45,510 nucleotides of DNA from Emiliania huxleyi CCMP1516 (lineage: Eukaryota > Haptophyta > Isochrysidales > Noelaerhabdaceae), in contig NW_005200218.1 of NCBI RefSeq assembly GCF_000372725.1, forward strand, positions 63,486 through 108,995, given 5' to 3'. The translations under genes were made by a program, and so were the position numbers. This document shows positions 18,479-28,367 of this stretch, in pieces. The notes beneath the pieces are model-generated. The model did no database searches. It was not told the origin of the DNA and saw only the letters and a list, made by a program, of their open reading frames with translations. The first letter of the stretch is position 1; every line of letters starts with the position of its first letter.

Positions 18479-19664
18479 GCTGAGATTTGTTTGGATGCAA
18501 CCTTCGCTGCGGGACTAGTTTACCTCGGCTTCTCCACATGACCCAAGCATCTGCACCGTGAGGTGTGATACATTGGCGCGTAAAGGATCAGTCTGGAGTC
18601 GAGAGAGAGAGATTTTTAGCAATACCAAACAACTCTAACACTCACGTTGTTCTGGAGTCGCGTGCCTCCACAACGGAAGTGGGAAGAGCTACGCAGTACC
18701 TGACATCCCCTGGGGCCTTGCCACTAAAGGCGGAGGGTTGGGAATCAAACAGCTTTTGTGGCCGCACTGCAGGTCCGGAGGTAACCTCAACGTCCTGCAG
18801 CCGGCCGCGGCGCCATATAAGGGTTCGCACCTCAGACCAAGTAGAGAGAGAGGTGGAGCTCACCACACGTAGAGCACCGCCGCGTAAACGGGGAGTGGGG
18901 GAGAAGTAAGATGGGGGCCGACGACAGGACCCACAGTCCCGCCAAACGACGCCCGTGAAGAGGCCACCCTCGCCCTCTCGGGGGGACGCCGGTCGCGGCA
19001 GGGCTACCTTTCAGGCGCGGGCGCGCGGGCGCGGCGGGCGCGCCGCGGCATCGCCGGCGCTGGCGAGCAAGGGCGGCGAGGAGCTATCGCGGCGTGGGAA
19101 GAAGGCGGTGGCGAAGGAGGCGGGCGAGGCGGTATCACGCGAGGAAGGCGAGGCGATTTATCGCGCGACGCTCGAGAATTTTGAGAATTCGTCACCAAGG
19201 TCCGGAGGGAACATGGGGAACATCTCACTCAGCCCGCCACTAACTGTCAGCCTCTCTGACTGCCCAGGGTCTCACCACCGCGATGCCGCCCGAGTACCTC
19301 CCCCATCTCTGTACACAGCGCTGTACAAGCTCGTCGGCGGGACGCGGGGAACATCTCATGTTCACAATGTCGTCTGTGCACTGTGGCTGTGTGAGAGATT
19401 GCTGGAGGTAGAGCAAGCCTGCTCTAGCCTCGCATGTCACTTCCTGTTGTGCCTTGGAGTGCTGGGGGGGGCGACAGGGAGGATGTGGGCTTGAGTTATG
19501 TGTACGCCTACTCAGGGTGTGTGGCAGCCCGCTGGCTGTGTGTCTTGTGAGCCTTTTGTGTCTGTGTGTCGCTCGTGCGTGTCGTCATCATCTGTCTAGC
19601 GTCCACCCATACCGCGTTGGTGTCCAGTCCGAGCCTGGCTGTTCTTCACCTTTCTACCTAACCT

Positions 19665-19667
<3 letters not shown>

Positions 19668-19737
<70 letters not shown>

Positions 19738-19759
19738 TGAGTGACTCACTCACTCACTC
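19668..19759. repeat. (TG)34 tract followed by a GAGTGAGTGA inverted repeat
   Basis: A 68-nt TG dinucleotide run to 19735, then gagtgagtgactcactcact, a perfect short palindrome. Potential Z-DNA and hairpin former; otherwise anonymous. Confidence 0.95.
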
Positions 19760-20499
19760 GCACGTCTGTGGCTGCAAACTGTGGCCGCGAAACCAAACAA
19801 AATCCTTCCTGGCGGCTCCTCACCCAGCCACAGATTTTCGGCACGACGTACAGCGTCAGCGAAAATCAATTGGTGGACCCTGACGGCACCTCACCGAGAT
19901 AGCCGCCGGCTCTCGGCGTCTCAGACACACACATATGTGATATGATTGTTGATCGTATAAATAAAAGGCCAGTGTGTTCTAGAGTGCGAGCCGGCTGCCG
20001 GGGTGTCTAAACACAAGAGAAATAAACATATAAACGGCGCAAGGCCCATGCCGCGCAGCTCCATGTGGTGCAAGGGGGTGCTGTCAGGCTCTGACACACA
20101 CCAGCCACACTTATGACACTATCAAGAGGGCGCTGACTATCAAGGGGGCGCTGACGCCGATGACGCCGGCGGCTACGCAGCTGCCCCCCTCCTACGGCGT
20201 GATCACGCCGGCGGCGGCGGCCGCCTGGGGAGCGCACGATGGCGGCGCAGGCGCAGGCGCAGGCGGCGGCACAGACCGCGGCGGCCACCCCCACCCAGAT
20301 GCCGTAGGCATATGACTGTAGGGCCCCAGAAGGCTAGCTGGTAGCTTCATTTGTAGTAGCACAGCCGCCGGTGCTAGAGAGGGGTCCGCAGAGGAGGGTT
20401 GAGAAAAAGAGACCCATGACCATCCCATGACTACATGGACCACACTCACGTGTCTTTGCATGTAATTTTGTTACACCCTCATGGGGCACAAGAAGAGGC

Positions 20500-20775
20500 T
20501 CTACGGGGTCTGTGTACGGTCTGTGCTGAGCCGTCGGGCTGTCAGCGCTGCTGTCAGGCCACTGTGTGCTGTCGGGCTGTCGAGGGCACTGTCAGGCTGT
20601 CACGTTAGGGCCTGACAGCGACGGGACCCCTCGCCTGTCAGACTCTGCTATGTGTCAGATACGTGCTGTCAGACTGTCGGAGAAAGTGCTGTCAGCGCTG
20701 TCAGGCTGTCGGGCACTGCTGTCAGGCGCTGTCACCCGGGGTTTGCTGATGTCAGGCTCTGTGTTGTGTCAGACC
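20500..20775. repeat. Irregular ctgtcagg / ctgtcggg repeats
   Basis: More than a dozen copies of the octamer ctgtca(g/c)(g/a) or ctgtcggg with variable spacers, as in gctgtcaggctgtcgggc. Degenerate satellite-like sequence without an open frame of interest. Confidence 0.7.
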
Positions 20776-21058
20776 AGGGCTCAGTGAGTTTCGCCTTTTT
20801 CGGCACATTTCAGGGCATCAATCACAATAGAGACCGCAGGACACTGCGCCTCTGTCGACATAAGACAAGGCACAGACATGACATCAGAACACGAATTCAC
20901 TCCCACACTTTTGGCCGCTTGAGCCGTGCGTGACCCCCCCCCCCCCCTCAGCCTCACATTCCTCCCCCACCGCCGTGGCGGCCCGCACCGGGAGGGAGAG
21001 GAGACCTCTCGCGGCCGTGTCGGGCGCTACGCCCGCCGGCCACCAAGACCGCCGCGCC

Positions 21059-23981
21059 CTAGTAGTCCTCGTAGTCCTTGTACGCGGTGTAGTGCTTGTA
21101 GTACTGGCTCCGCTTCGCCTCCGTCTCGGCCTGCGGCGGGGACGCTGGGCGGGCGGCCGTGCGGCGCGGCTCGGGGCGCCTGGGCGGCGGAGCGACCCGC
21201 GGCCGCCCAGCCTGCGGCTCGGCACCCGACGGCCCAAGCCGCGGCGGCGGCTCCTGCGCCGCCTCCGGCCGTGCGCGGGAGAGGGCGTCGCGGCGCTGCT
21301 GCCGCTCCACCTCCGCCCGCCACGCCGCCTTGGCCTCCTCCGTCGCCGCCGACGGCGTGGGCGCGACGCCGCCGCCGCCGCCGCCACGGCTGCCGACGCG
21401 GGCAGCGCCGTAGCGGCCGCCGCCGGCGCGTGCCTCCGCCCTCGGCCCGTCCGCGGACCACGCCGTCCCGTCGCTCCAACTGGCGCGTGGCATCGGCGGC
21501 TGCCGCATCGGCGGCTGCCGCATCCCGCTGCGACCCGGCTGCACCCGCCCCGCAAGCCCGCCCAAGCCGTCCGGCCGCCGCCCCGCCCTCGCATCGAGTG
21601 GCGGCACGTCCTTGTGGGAAGCGGCGGGCGCCGCCGCCGCCCCCGCTGCCGCCGCCTCGGCCGCCTCGGCCGCCGGCGCGACCGGAGCTGGGGCCTCCGG
21701 CACCTCGGGAACGGTCGTCGGCCCCGACGTCGCCGGCGCCTGCGCCGTCCGCGCCGTCCGCACCGGCGGCGCCGCGGACGACCCGCCACCCCCCCCTTCA
21801 CCGCCGCCTACTCCTCCTCCCCAAGAGGGCGAGTACTTGAAGTACTTTGCCCGCCGCGCCTCCGCCTCGGAGCGGTCGAGCGCCTCCTTGTACAGCGTGC
21901 TCGCCGCCTCTGCGACCGAGGCCGTCCGCGCACTGACGGGCGGCGTCTAAAGGGGAAGAGAGGCGGGAACCGTGAGCAAAGGTGTGAAGACGATCCGCAG
22001 TCCGTGCATCGACCGGCGGCGCCTCTGCAGCCGACGCCGGCGCCTGCGGCTTCGAAGTCGCCGCCGCTGTCGATGTCGCCGGTGCGGCCGGAGCCGCGGC
22101 AGCGGTCCTCAGGCAGGAGGGCGTAGCGAGCACGGAGAGGGGTGGCCGGTAGGCCTGTGGGACATGTCTCGGACTCATCATGGACATGTCCCGGACATGT
22201 CCTGACGGCCTGCTCGTCGCGCTCGCCTGAGGCGCCGCCCCGACAGACGCCTTTGCCCCCGCCTGCAAGCTTCCCGGCTTGGCCAGCCACGCAACCTTGG
22301 CGGCCTGCGCTGCCGGCGGCGGCGCCGGCGCCGGGAGCGGCAGCGCGGCCGGGAGCACCGCGGTCGGGGGCACTGCTGTCGGAAGCACCGCCGCCGGATC
22401 GGCCAACACCTCGGCCGCTGCCTCCGCCGGCGCCGCTCCTTGCGCCACTTCTTGCGCCGCCCCTTGCGCCGCCCCTTGCGCCGCCCTCGCGCCCCCCGCA
22501 GGGGCCAGCTTTGCGAGCCACGCCGCCTTGGCCGCCGCTTCCGACGACGCCTTGGCCGCCGCTTCCGACGCCGCCTCTGCCGCCGCTTCCGACGCCGCCT
22601 CTGCCGCCGCTTCCGACGCCGCCTTGGCCGCCGGCTCCGCGGCGGCCGGCGCTGCCTCGGCCTTTGCGCCCCGAGCCGGGGCGTCGAGCTTTTCGAGCCA
22701 GGCCGCCTTGGCCGCCGCCTCCGAAGATGCCACCTCCGAGATGGCAGACGGAGGCGGTGGCGCTGCCAGTACCACGGGCGGCGGCAACTGCGCCTCCGAA
22801 GCGACCGAAGCCGCCTGGGCCGGAATCACTCCTCGCGCGGCCACCCGAGCCGCCTGGAGCGGCATGGGTGCCGGCAGCACGCCGGGCGCGGCCGCCCGAG
22901 CCGCCGGAGCCGCCCAGGCCGCCGCGCCATTCTCTGCGCCCTGGACGGGCGCGTCAGGCTCGGCCGCCGCTGCGCGCGGTACCGCCGCCGCCGTCTCTGT
23001 CGGTGCCGCCGCTGCAGGCGGCGAAGGCGGCGAAGGCGGCGGGGGAGGAGGCGCAAGCGGCGGCGAAGACGGAGCGCCCCAAGGAGGGGGGTCGAGGCTG
23101 GCCAGCCACTTGGCCTTGGCCACAGCCTCCGTCACCGCCGCCGGCGCCGCCCCCGCCGCCCGCGTCACCGCTGCAGCCGCGGCCGCCGACGCGACCGCCG
23201 CCCTCGCGCCCCAGTCGGGAACGTCGAGCTTTGCGAGCCACGCCGCCTTGGCCGCCGCTTCCGACGCCGCCTCTGCCGCCGGTTCCGCGGCGGCCGGCGC
23301 TGCCTCGGCCTTTGCGCCACAAATCGGGGCGTCGAGCTTTGCGAGCCACGCCGCCTTGGCCGCCGCTTCCGACGCCGCCTCTGCCGCCGGTTCCGCGGCG
23401 GCCGGCGCTGCCTCGGCCTTTGCGCCCCAAGCCGGGGCATCGAGCTTTGCGAGCCAGGCCGCCTTGGCCGCCGCCGCTGGAGCCTCTGCTGTTGCGGCGA
23501 CCGGCGATGGTGTTGCTGTGACTGCTGGGGGAGGTGCTGCTGCGACGGCTGCTGCGGGCGCCGGGGAGGCTGCTGCTGGGGACGGGAGGGCTGCTGCTGG
23601 CGGCGCGGACGCCCTGACCGTCGGCGCGGAGTCGACGCTTGCCAACCACCTCGCTCTGGCGGCGGCCTCCGACACTGCCGCGGCCGCGTGCGAGACGTCC
23701 ACCCCTCCTGGCACGAGCTTGGCCTTCTCAGCCCCCGACACCGCCGCCTGCGCCCTCTCCCACCTCGTGAGCTCCCGGCCCAGGCGGATGGCCTCCGCCT
23801 CAGCCTCCGCCGGCGTGGCCGCCTTCCGCAAGCGCAGCGCCGCCTCCTGCCATCCCAGTGCCGCGACCGCCGAGCACCGGGCCGCGCCCGACACTGCGAT
23901 CGCACGCGAGGGCGACACTGAGATCGCCGCGGACGATGCCGCGAACAGAAGGGTGAGAGAACACACGGCCGGCCGCGCCAT
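21059..23981 (-). CDS. Signal-peptide Ala-rich protein with repeated KAAWLAKLD motif
   Basis: ATG 23981-23979; N-terminus MARPAVCSLTLLFAASSAA looks like a signal peptide, perhaps the first half of a plastid leader. Proposed exons: 23981-22227, 22154-22014, 21946-21059 (stop 21061-21059). Intron 22226-22155 is GC-AG (72 nt, frame-neutral, so it could be retained). Intron 22013-21947 is GT-AG, 67 nt, and needed for frame. The body is over 40 percent Ala, with about eight copies of (A/S)EAAAKAAWL(A/E)KLDAP plus GAKAEAAPAAAEPAAEAASE spacers, separated by Pro-rich tracts. After the last intron come TLYKEALDRSEAEARRAKYF, Gly/Arg-rich and QPPM repeats, and a Tyr-rich end SQYYKHYTAYKDYEDY. No known family recognised. 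The regular W-L-K-L spacing suggests helices that bind a partner or membrane; that is inference. Confidence 0.65.
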
Positions 23982-24624
23982 CAAAACCTCCGCTTGAGGT
24001 TGCGCGGGGGGTTTCTTTTTCTTTGATTCTTTTCTTGTCGATCCTTTTGTGACCGTCACCGCCCGTCCCGCGTCCACCCATACCGTCGTTGGTCGGACTG
24101 TGTTTCGCCTTCCTGTCAATGTATGTTGACATTGAGGTGATGAGGAGTATAAAGGCCGCGCTGTTGGCGGCGGGACGGACGTAAGATAATGAATCGTTGA
24201 TGCGATCAGGCGTAACAAGTTCAAACAAGCGCGATTGCACAAGGGGTGGAAGAGGGTCTGGCCACCGCGGGGCGAGGGAGGCGGCGGGCCAGATGCCGGA
24301 TCCGCTGTGCGCGTTCCGGCGTTCGTGTCGGTCAGGGCGCGGCGCTGACCGCGGCGGCCTGGGCCGCGGCGGCGGCGAACGCCGACGGCGGTGGACCATT
24401 CCGGCTCATTCAGAGGTAAGCGCGGCCGCGGTGCGTGTGTGGTGCGTGGTCCCATGCGCGATATGCGGGGCGCGAGAGAGTCGAGTGTGATCACGCCCCT
24501 GCAACACCAACTAACAACGAAACGAAACCTAAGATACTAGAGGCTGCACCCTCCCCCCACGTGTACATGCAAAAGGTCGACACGAGGTGACAAAGCAATC
24601 ACGAGATGCAGGGCACGCGCCCTC
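23982..24624. other. Intergenic between two minus-strand genes
   Basis: Lies between the stop of the F-box/RCC1 gene (24625) and the ATG at 23981, so it should hold the terminator of the former and the promoter/5' leader of the latter. A T-rich run (about 24010-24045) lies just above the ATG. No further element recognised. Confidence 0.45.
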
Positions 24625-26055
24625 TCACTGCCCCGGACCCCACGCCTCGATCTTCTTGGGCAGCAGCTGGTCCGACAGGTCCTCTCCGTGGCCTAGACGG
24701 CCGTCGGAGCCCTCGCCCCAGGTAAAGAAGGCGCCGTCGGCGGTAACGGTGAGGCTGCGGGATGTTCCCGCCGACACAGCGACGACGCGCCGCCCAGCAA
24801 AGGCCTCGACCTTCTTGGGCAGCAGCTGGTGCTGAGTGTTGCCGTGGCCCAGCCGGCCCCCGCCTCCATAGCCCCAGCTCCAGGCAGCGCCGTCGGCGGT
24901 GATGGCGAGGCTGTGGCGTGATCCTGCCGACAGCGCGACGACGCGCCGGCCAGCAAACGTCTCGACCTTCTTTGGCAGCAGCTTGTTTTGCTCGTTGCCA
25001 TGGCCCAGCTGGCCATCCTCTCCATCGCCCCAGCTGCAGACGGCGCCGTTGGCGGTGAGGGCGAGGCTGTGGCTGCATCCAGCCGACACGGCGACGACGC
25101 GCCGGCCAGCAAACGCCTCGACCTTCTTGGGCAGCAGCTGGTTCTGCTGGTCGCCGTGGCCCAGCAGGCCCCCGCCTCCATAGCCCCAGCTCCAGGCAGC
25201 GCCGTCGGCGGTGAGGGCGAGGCTGTGGCAGACTCCAGCCGACACAGCGACGACGCTCTGGTCAGCAAACGCCTCCACCTTCTTGGGCAGCAGCTGGAGC
25301 TGCTGGCCACCGTGGCCCAGCTTGCCAAAGTCTCCCCAGCCCCAGCTCCAGACGCTGCCGTCGGTGGCGAGGGCGAGGCTGTGGCTGTGTCCAGCCGACA
25401 CAGCGACGACGCGCTGGCCAGCAAAGGCCTCGACCTTCTTCGGCTGCGACTGGTCCTGCTCATCGCCGTGCCCCAGCTCGCCAAGGCCTCCCCCGCCCCA
25501 GCTCCAGACGCTGCCGCCGCTGGTGAGGGCGAGGCTGTGGCTCCCTCCAGCCACCACGCTCACGGCGCGCTCACCGCCCAGCGCCGAGGGGAGGCGCGTC
25601 GGCGTGTTGAGCTGCGTCACCCCCTCGCCGTGACCGAGTAGCGATGGGCTGGAGGAAGACGCTGAGCCGCACGACGAGAGCCGCCCCTCGCCGTCGATGA
25701 AGAGGCTGTGCCGAAAACCCGTCGCCAGCCTCGCCGGCGGGTTGAACTCGCGCAGCAGCGCCGAATAGCACAGCCACCGCACGGCGCAGCCCTCGCCCTC
25801 CGGCTGCGCCGGCAGCTCGAAGCCGCGCTCCTGCGCCCACAAGCGGATGCCCTCCGCCGCGAGCGAGGCGTGGAAGAGCAGCGAGACGGCCGCGACGCGG
25901 GCGATGTCGGCGGGGCCGTCGAGGCGAGAGACGACGCGCACGAGGAGCTCCGTGGGGAGGTCGAGGAGGTGGACGGGCGGCGGCGTGCTTGGCGAGGGGG
26001 CGGCGGAGGCGGCGGAGGCGAGGCGGCGCGAGCGGCGGCGCGGCGGGGTGGACAT
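24625..26055 (-). CDS. F-box / RCC1-repeat protein
   Basis: Intronless, 476 residues; ATG 26055-26053, stop 24627-24625. After a basic Ser/Pro leader, LLDLPTELLVRVVSRLDG and WAQERGF give an F-box (about residues 28-75). It is followed by seven RCC1-type repeats of about 51 residues with AGxxHSLALTADGxVWSWG, LGHG and LLPKKVEAFAG. Repeats 3 to 6 are close to identical, suggesting recent expansion. F-box proteins act as SCF ubiquitin-ligase substrate adaptors via Skp1; the RCC1-like propeller would bind substrate. No chromatin/Ran role is implied, since no nuclear exchange-factor residues can be checked here. The whole frame is clean, unlike its spliced neighbours. Confidence 0.85.
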   Translation of the reverse strand: MSTPPRRRSRRLASAASAAPSPSTPPPVHLLDLPTELLVRVVSRLDGPADIARVAAVSLLFHASLAAEGIRLWAQERGFELPAQPEGEGCAVRWLCYSALLREFNPPARLATGFRHSLFIDGEGRLSSCGSASSSSPSLLGHGEGVTQLNTPTRLPSALGGERAVSVVAGGSHSLALTSGGSVWSWGGGGLGELGHGDEQDQSQPKKVEAFAGQRVVAVSAGHSHSLALATDGSVWSWGWGDFGKLGHGGQQLQLLPKKVEAFADQSVVAVSAGVCHSLALTADGAAWSWGYGGGGLLGHGDQQNQLLPKKVEAFAGRRVVAVSAGCSHSLALTANGAVCSWGDGEDGQLGHGNEQNKLLPKKVETFAGRRVVALSAGSRHSLAITADGAAWSWGYGGGGRLGHGNTQHQLLPKKVEAFAGRRVVAVSAGTSRSLTVTADGAFFTWGEGSDGRLGHGEDLSDQLLPKKIEAWGPGQ

Positions 26056-27168
26056 CGCGAGAAAAAGAAATTTCCGCAGTCCCGCACAGCGCCGACGAAA
26101 GACCCCTCTCCTAAAAATCCCTGTGTGGTGGCGGCGTGCCGTCCTCCCATCCCTCCCTTGGGTTGGCCGGTTCTTTCTTTCTTTTAAGGACGAAAGAATC
26201 ATCAAGTTGGACTTGATGAGCATGGGAGAGACCCATTATGACACAGCCGCATGCTACCTACCACCCGAGAGCCCCGACACGACACGCACGCCTGAGCCCC
26301 CCGCCGAGCCCCCAGTCCCCGACCCATCGCCCGCGCACCCACTGCAAAAGCCGTGTCATCCCGCGAACGCCCACGATCCACGCGACTCACGCGGCTCACT
26401 CCTCCCTTCTGCTAGGTGCTGCCCGCACCAGGACCTTTCCTCGACCTTTCCTAGACCTTCCTAGGTGCTGCACTTGCCCGCCGGAGCAGCGCTCATGCTG
26501 GACGGCTCCGTACGGTGGCGCCTCGTCGACGTGGAGGCGGAGGAGGCCGCCGCCGCCGACGCCTCAACCCCGCGCGGAGGCATCGCGCGCACGTTTAGCA
26601 GCCGCGGCCTCACAGACGACTTGTCGCGATGCCTGGTTGCTTTCGAGTACGCGACGCCGCCGCTGCCTCGCGACGACGCGGCTGCGCCGGAGGGGTGGGA
26701 CGACCGGCTGGCGAGCTGGCGCCGCCTCGCCCAGCGGGCGCTGCTCGAGGCGGCCCTCGGCGCGGTGGCGGCCGCGGCGTGCGCCGGGCTCAGCTCGAGC
26801 GTGGTGGTCGACCTGGCAGGGGGTCGGGACAGAGGGGACGGCGGGCCAGAGGTTACTTGGTACTGAAAAATTAATTAAAGGGAGAGGGGTGCCGGACTGG
26901 CCCCTACAGGCCCTACGCGCGGCGTGAGAGCTCGGAAGCGAGCTTTGCATGTAATGCATGGCGATCGAGCACGAGGATAGGGGCGCGGTTCTCTCTAGAA
27001 AAAAACGACACATGGAATTGGCTTCCCAGGAGCTGTGGACCCTCCCCTGGTGCCTGGACCCTCTCCGGGCCCCAAGCCCCTCCCCCCCCCCTCGGCGATT
27101 TGGGGGCATGCGCGCCAGCGGAGTGGCGTTGAGAAGTGTCGTCGCCCAGCTACGACACGGTTAGTCAG
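26056..27168. other. Intergenic with one weak plus-strand exon candidate
   Basis: Contains the upstream side of the F-box/RCC1 gene, the exon candidate at 26465-26866, an A/T-rich run (about 26866-26880) and a poly-C stretch (about 27082-27091). The word ggacgaaagaatcatcaagt at 26188 recurs near 41743. Confidence 0.4.
26465..26866 (+). CDS. Possible terminal exon of an unrecognised protein
   Basis: Open in one frame to TGA 26864-26866: LPAGAALMLDGSVRWRLVDV, RGGIARTFSSRGLTDDLSRC, WDDRLASWRRLAQRALLEAA. Amino-acid use is balanced compared with the shadow frames. A CTAG acceptor precedes base 26465, and the sequence after it (gtgctgcacttgcccgc) resembles that after the candidate donor at 26415 (gtgctgcccgc), the same intron-end duplication seen in the ThrRS gene. 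Upstream exons were not found, and a 50-nt intron would be short. Could be a relic. Confidence 0.3.
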   Translation: MLHLPAGAALMLDGSVRWRLVDVEAEEAAAADASTPRGGIARTFSSRGLTDDLSRCLVAFEYATPPLPRDDAAAPEGWDDRLASWRRLAQRALLEAALGAVAAAACAGLSSSVVVDLAGGRDRGDGGPEVTWY

Positions 27169-28336
27169 TCAGTCACAGAAATCGTCGGTGAGGCTGCTGC
27201 TGCCAGCGAAGAAAATGTTGCGCCCATTGCTGAAGTCGTCAGACCCTTCAAGGTTGAACTTCACTTTGAACTGGGCCGTGTCGTGGAACTCGAAGCCGAC
27301 CGAGGTCTGCTTCTGCTCGTTGGTGAGCGACTGCGGGCTGCTTGGATTTGCCCCGTATCCACTCGGGCCGGCGATATCGTTATTGGCTTCTCTCGTGGCC
27401 TTGACGGTGCAGTCACCGGATCCAGTGCTGCAGCTGCTGGTCGTAAAAAGTTGATTTGGATTGGTGAGAATCGCAGGTCCCGTCCGACCGTATTGACCTC
27501 CTGCCGAAACTGTGATGGTCTCGCGCAGGGACCATTCGGTAGCGCTGCAACCTCCGGGAGCACTATTGGAATCCAATTGTGAGCAGCGGGCGTCCAGGTC
27601 GAAAAAGGTGAACTTGATCACCGTGGGAGGGGGGGTGACGAGGTCTTGGGTGCCGGTCACGACAAAGCTAAACAGCATCTCGGGTTCGAGGTTTGAGTTC
27701 CCCTTGAGATTGAAGCGCCCGAAACCTCCCGCTTCAAAGCCATTTTTGGTATTAACATTTGTGTTATATTCGTCTGGGTCAACCACCTCCACTATGAGAT
27801 CCACTTTGGTGCCATCCGAGGTTTGGCCGACTTGAGGGTAGTTCATGCAACAAGCACGGTTTCCCGTTTTCGCAGCCAGGAGCCCTTTGCATGTCGATGT
27901 CCCCGCGGTGAAGCACTTGGAGGTATCCGCGTTGTCTGGCCCTCGGCCGCCCAGGTTGGAATAGACATTGGTTTGTGTGTAAGTAGTGCTGAAATCCATA
28001 GTCACGCTGCCCGAGCAAGGGGCAGATGCTGGCGGCGACGGCGGCGGCGGCGGCGGCGGCGACGGCGGCGGCGGCGGCGGCGACGGCGGCGGCGGCGACG
28101 GCGGCGGCGGCGGTGAAGCCTTTGAGCATAGACCGTTGGTTGTAAGGGCAACACAGGAGGTCGGCGCAGCTCCATAACTACCGGCGCTGCACGCTGCACC
28201 CAAGGGTTGGCATTGATCGTTGCAGATCTGCCGGTCGATGGAGGGTGCCTCGTATCGCGAGGTCGCCGGGTTCCACGTGTAGTAGTCGTCATCGCAGCCT
28301 GCGTAGTCTTGAGAGGTCGACACGCACGGGCACGGT

Positions 28337-28367
<31 letters not shown>

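Larger units (their letters stand above)
16975..21058. other. Gene-poor, repeat-rich 4 kb
   Basis: No frame here looks like a conserved protein. It contains the repeats listed separately at 17121, 17468, 17706, 18203, 19668 and 20500. An open frame at 18955-19494 (+) has a Lys/Glu-rich stretch (KKAVAKEAGEAVSREEGEAI) but no other support. The start of the large minus-strand gene (16974) faces this region, so its promoter should lie just above 16975. Confidence 0.5.

Noticed and set aside
22142..23921. Plus-strand frames of 450-570 codons opposite the Ala-rich gene
   Set aside because: Antisense shadows of a GCC-biased coding sequence; no start context and no protein-like motif, while the minus strand has a signal peptide and regular motifs.
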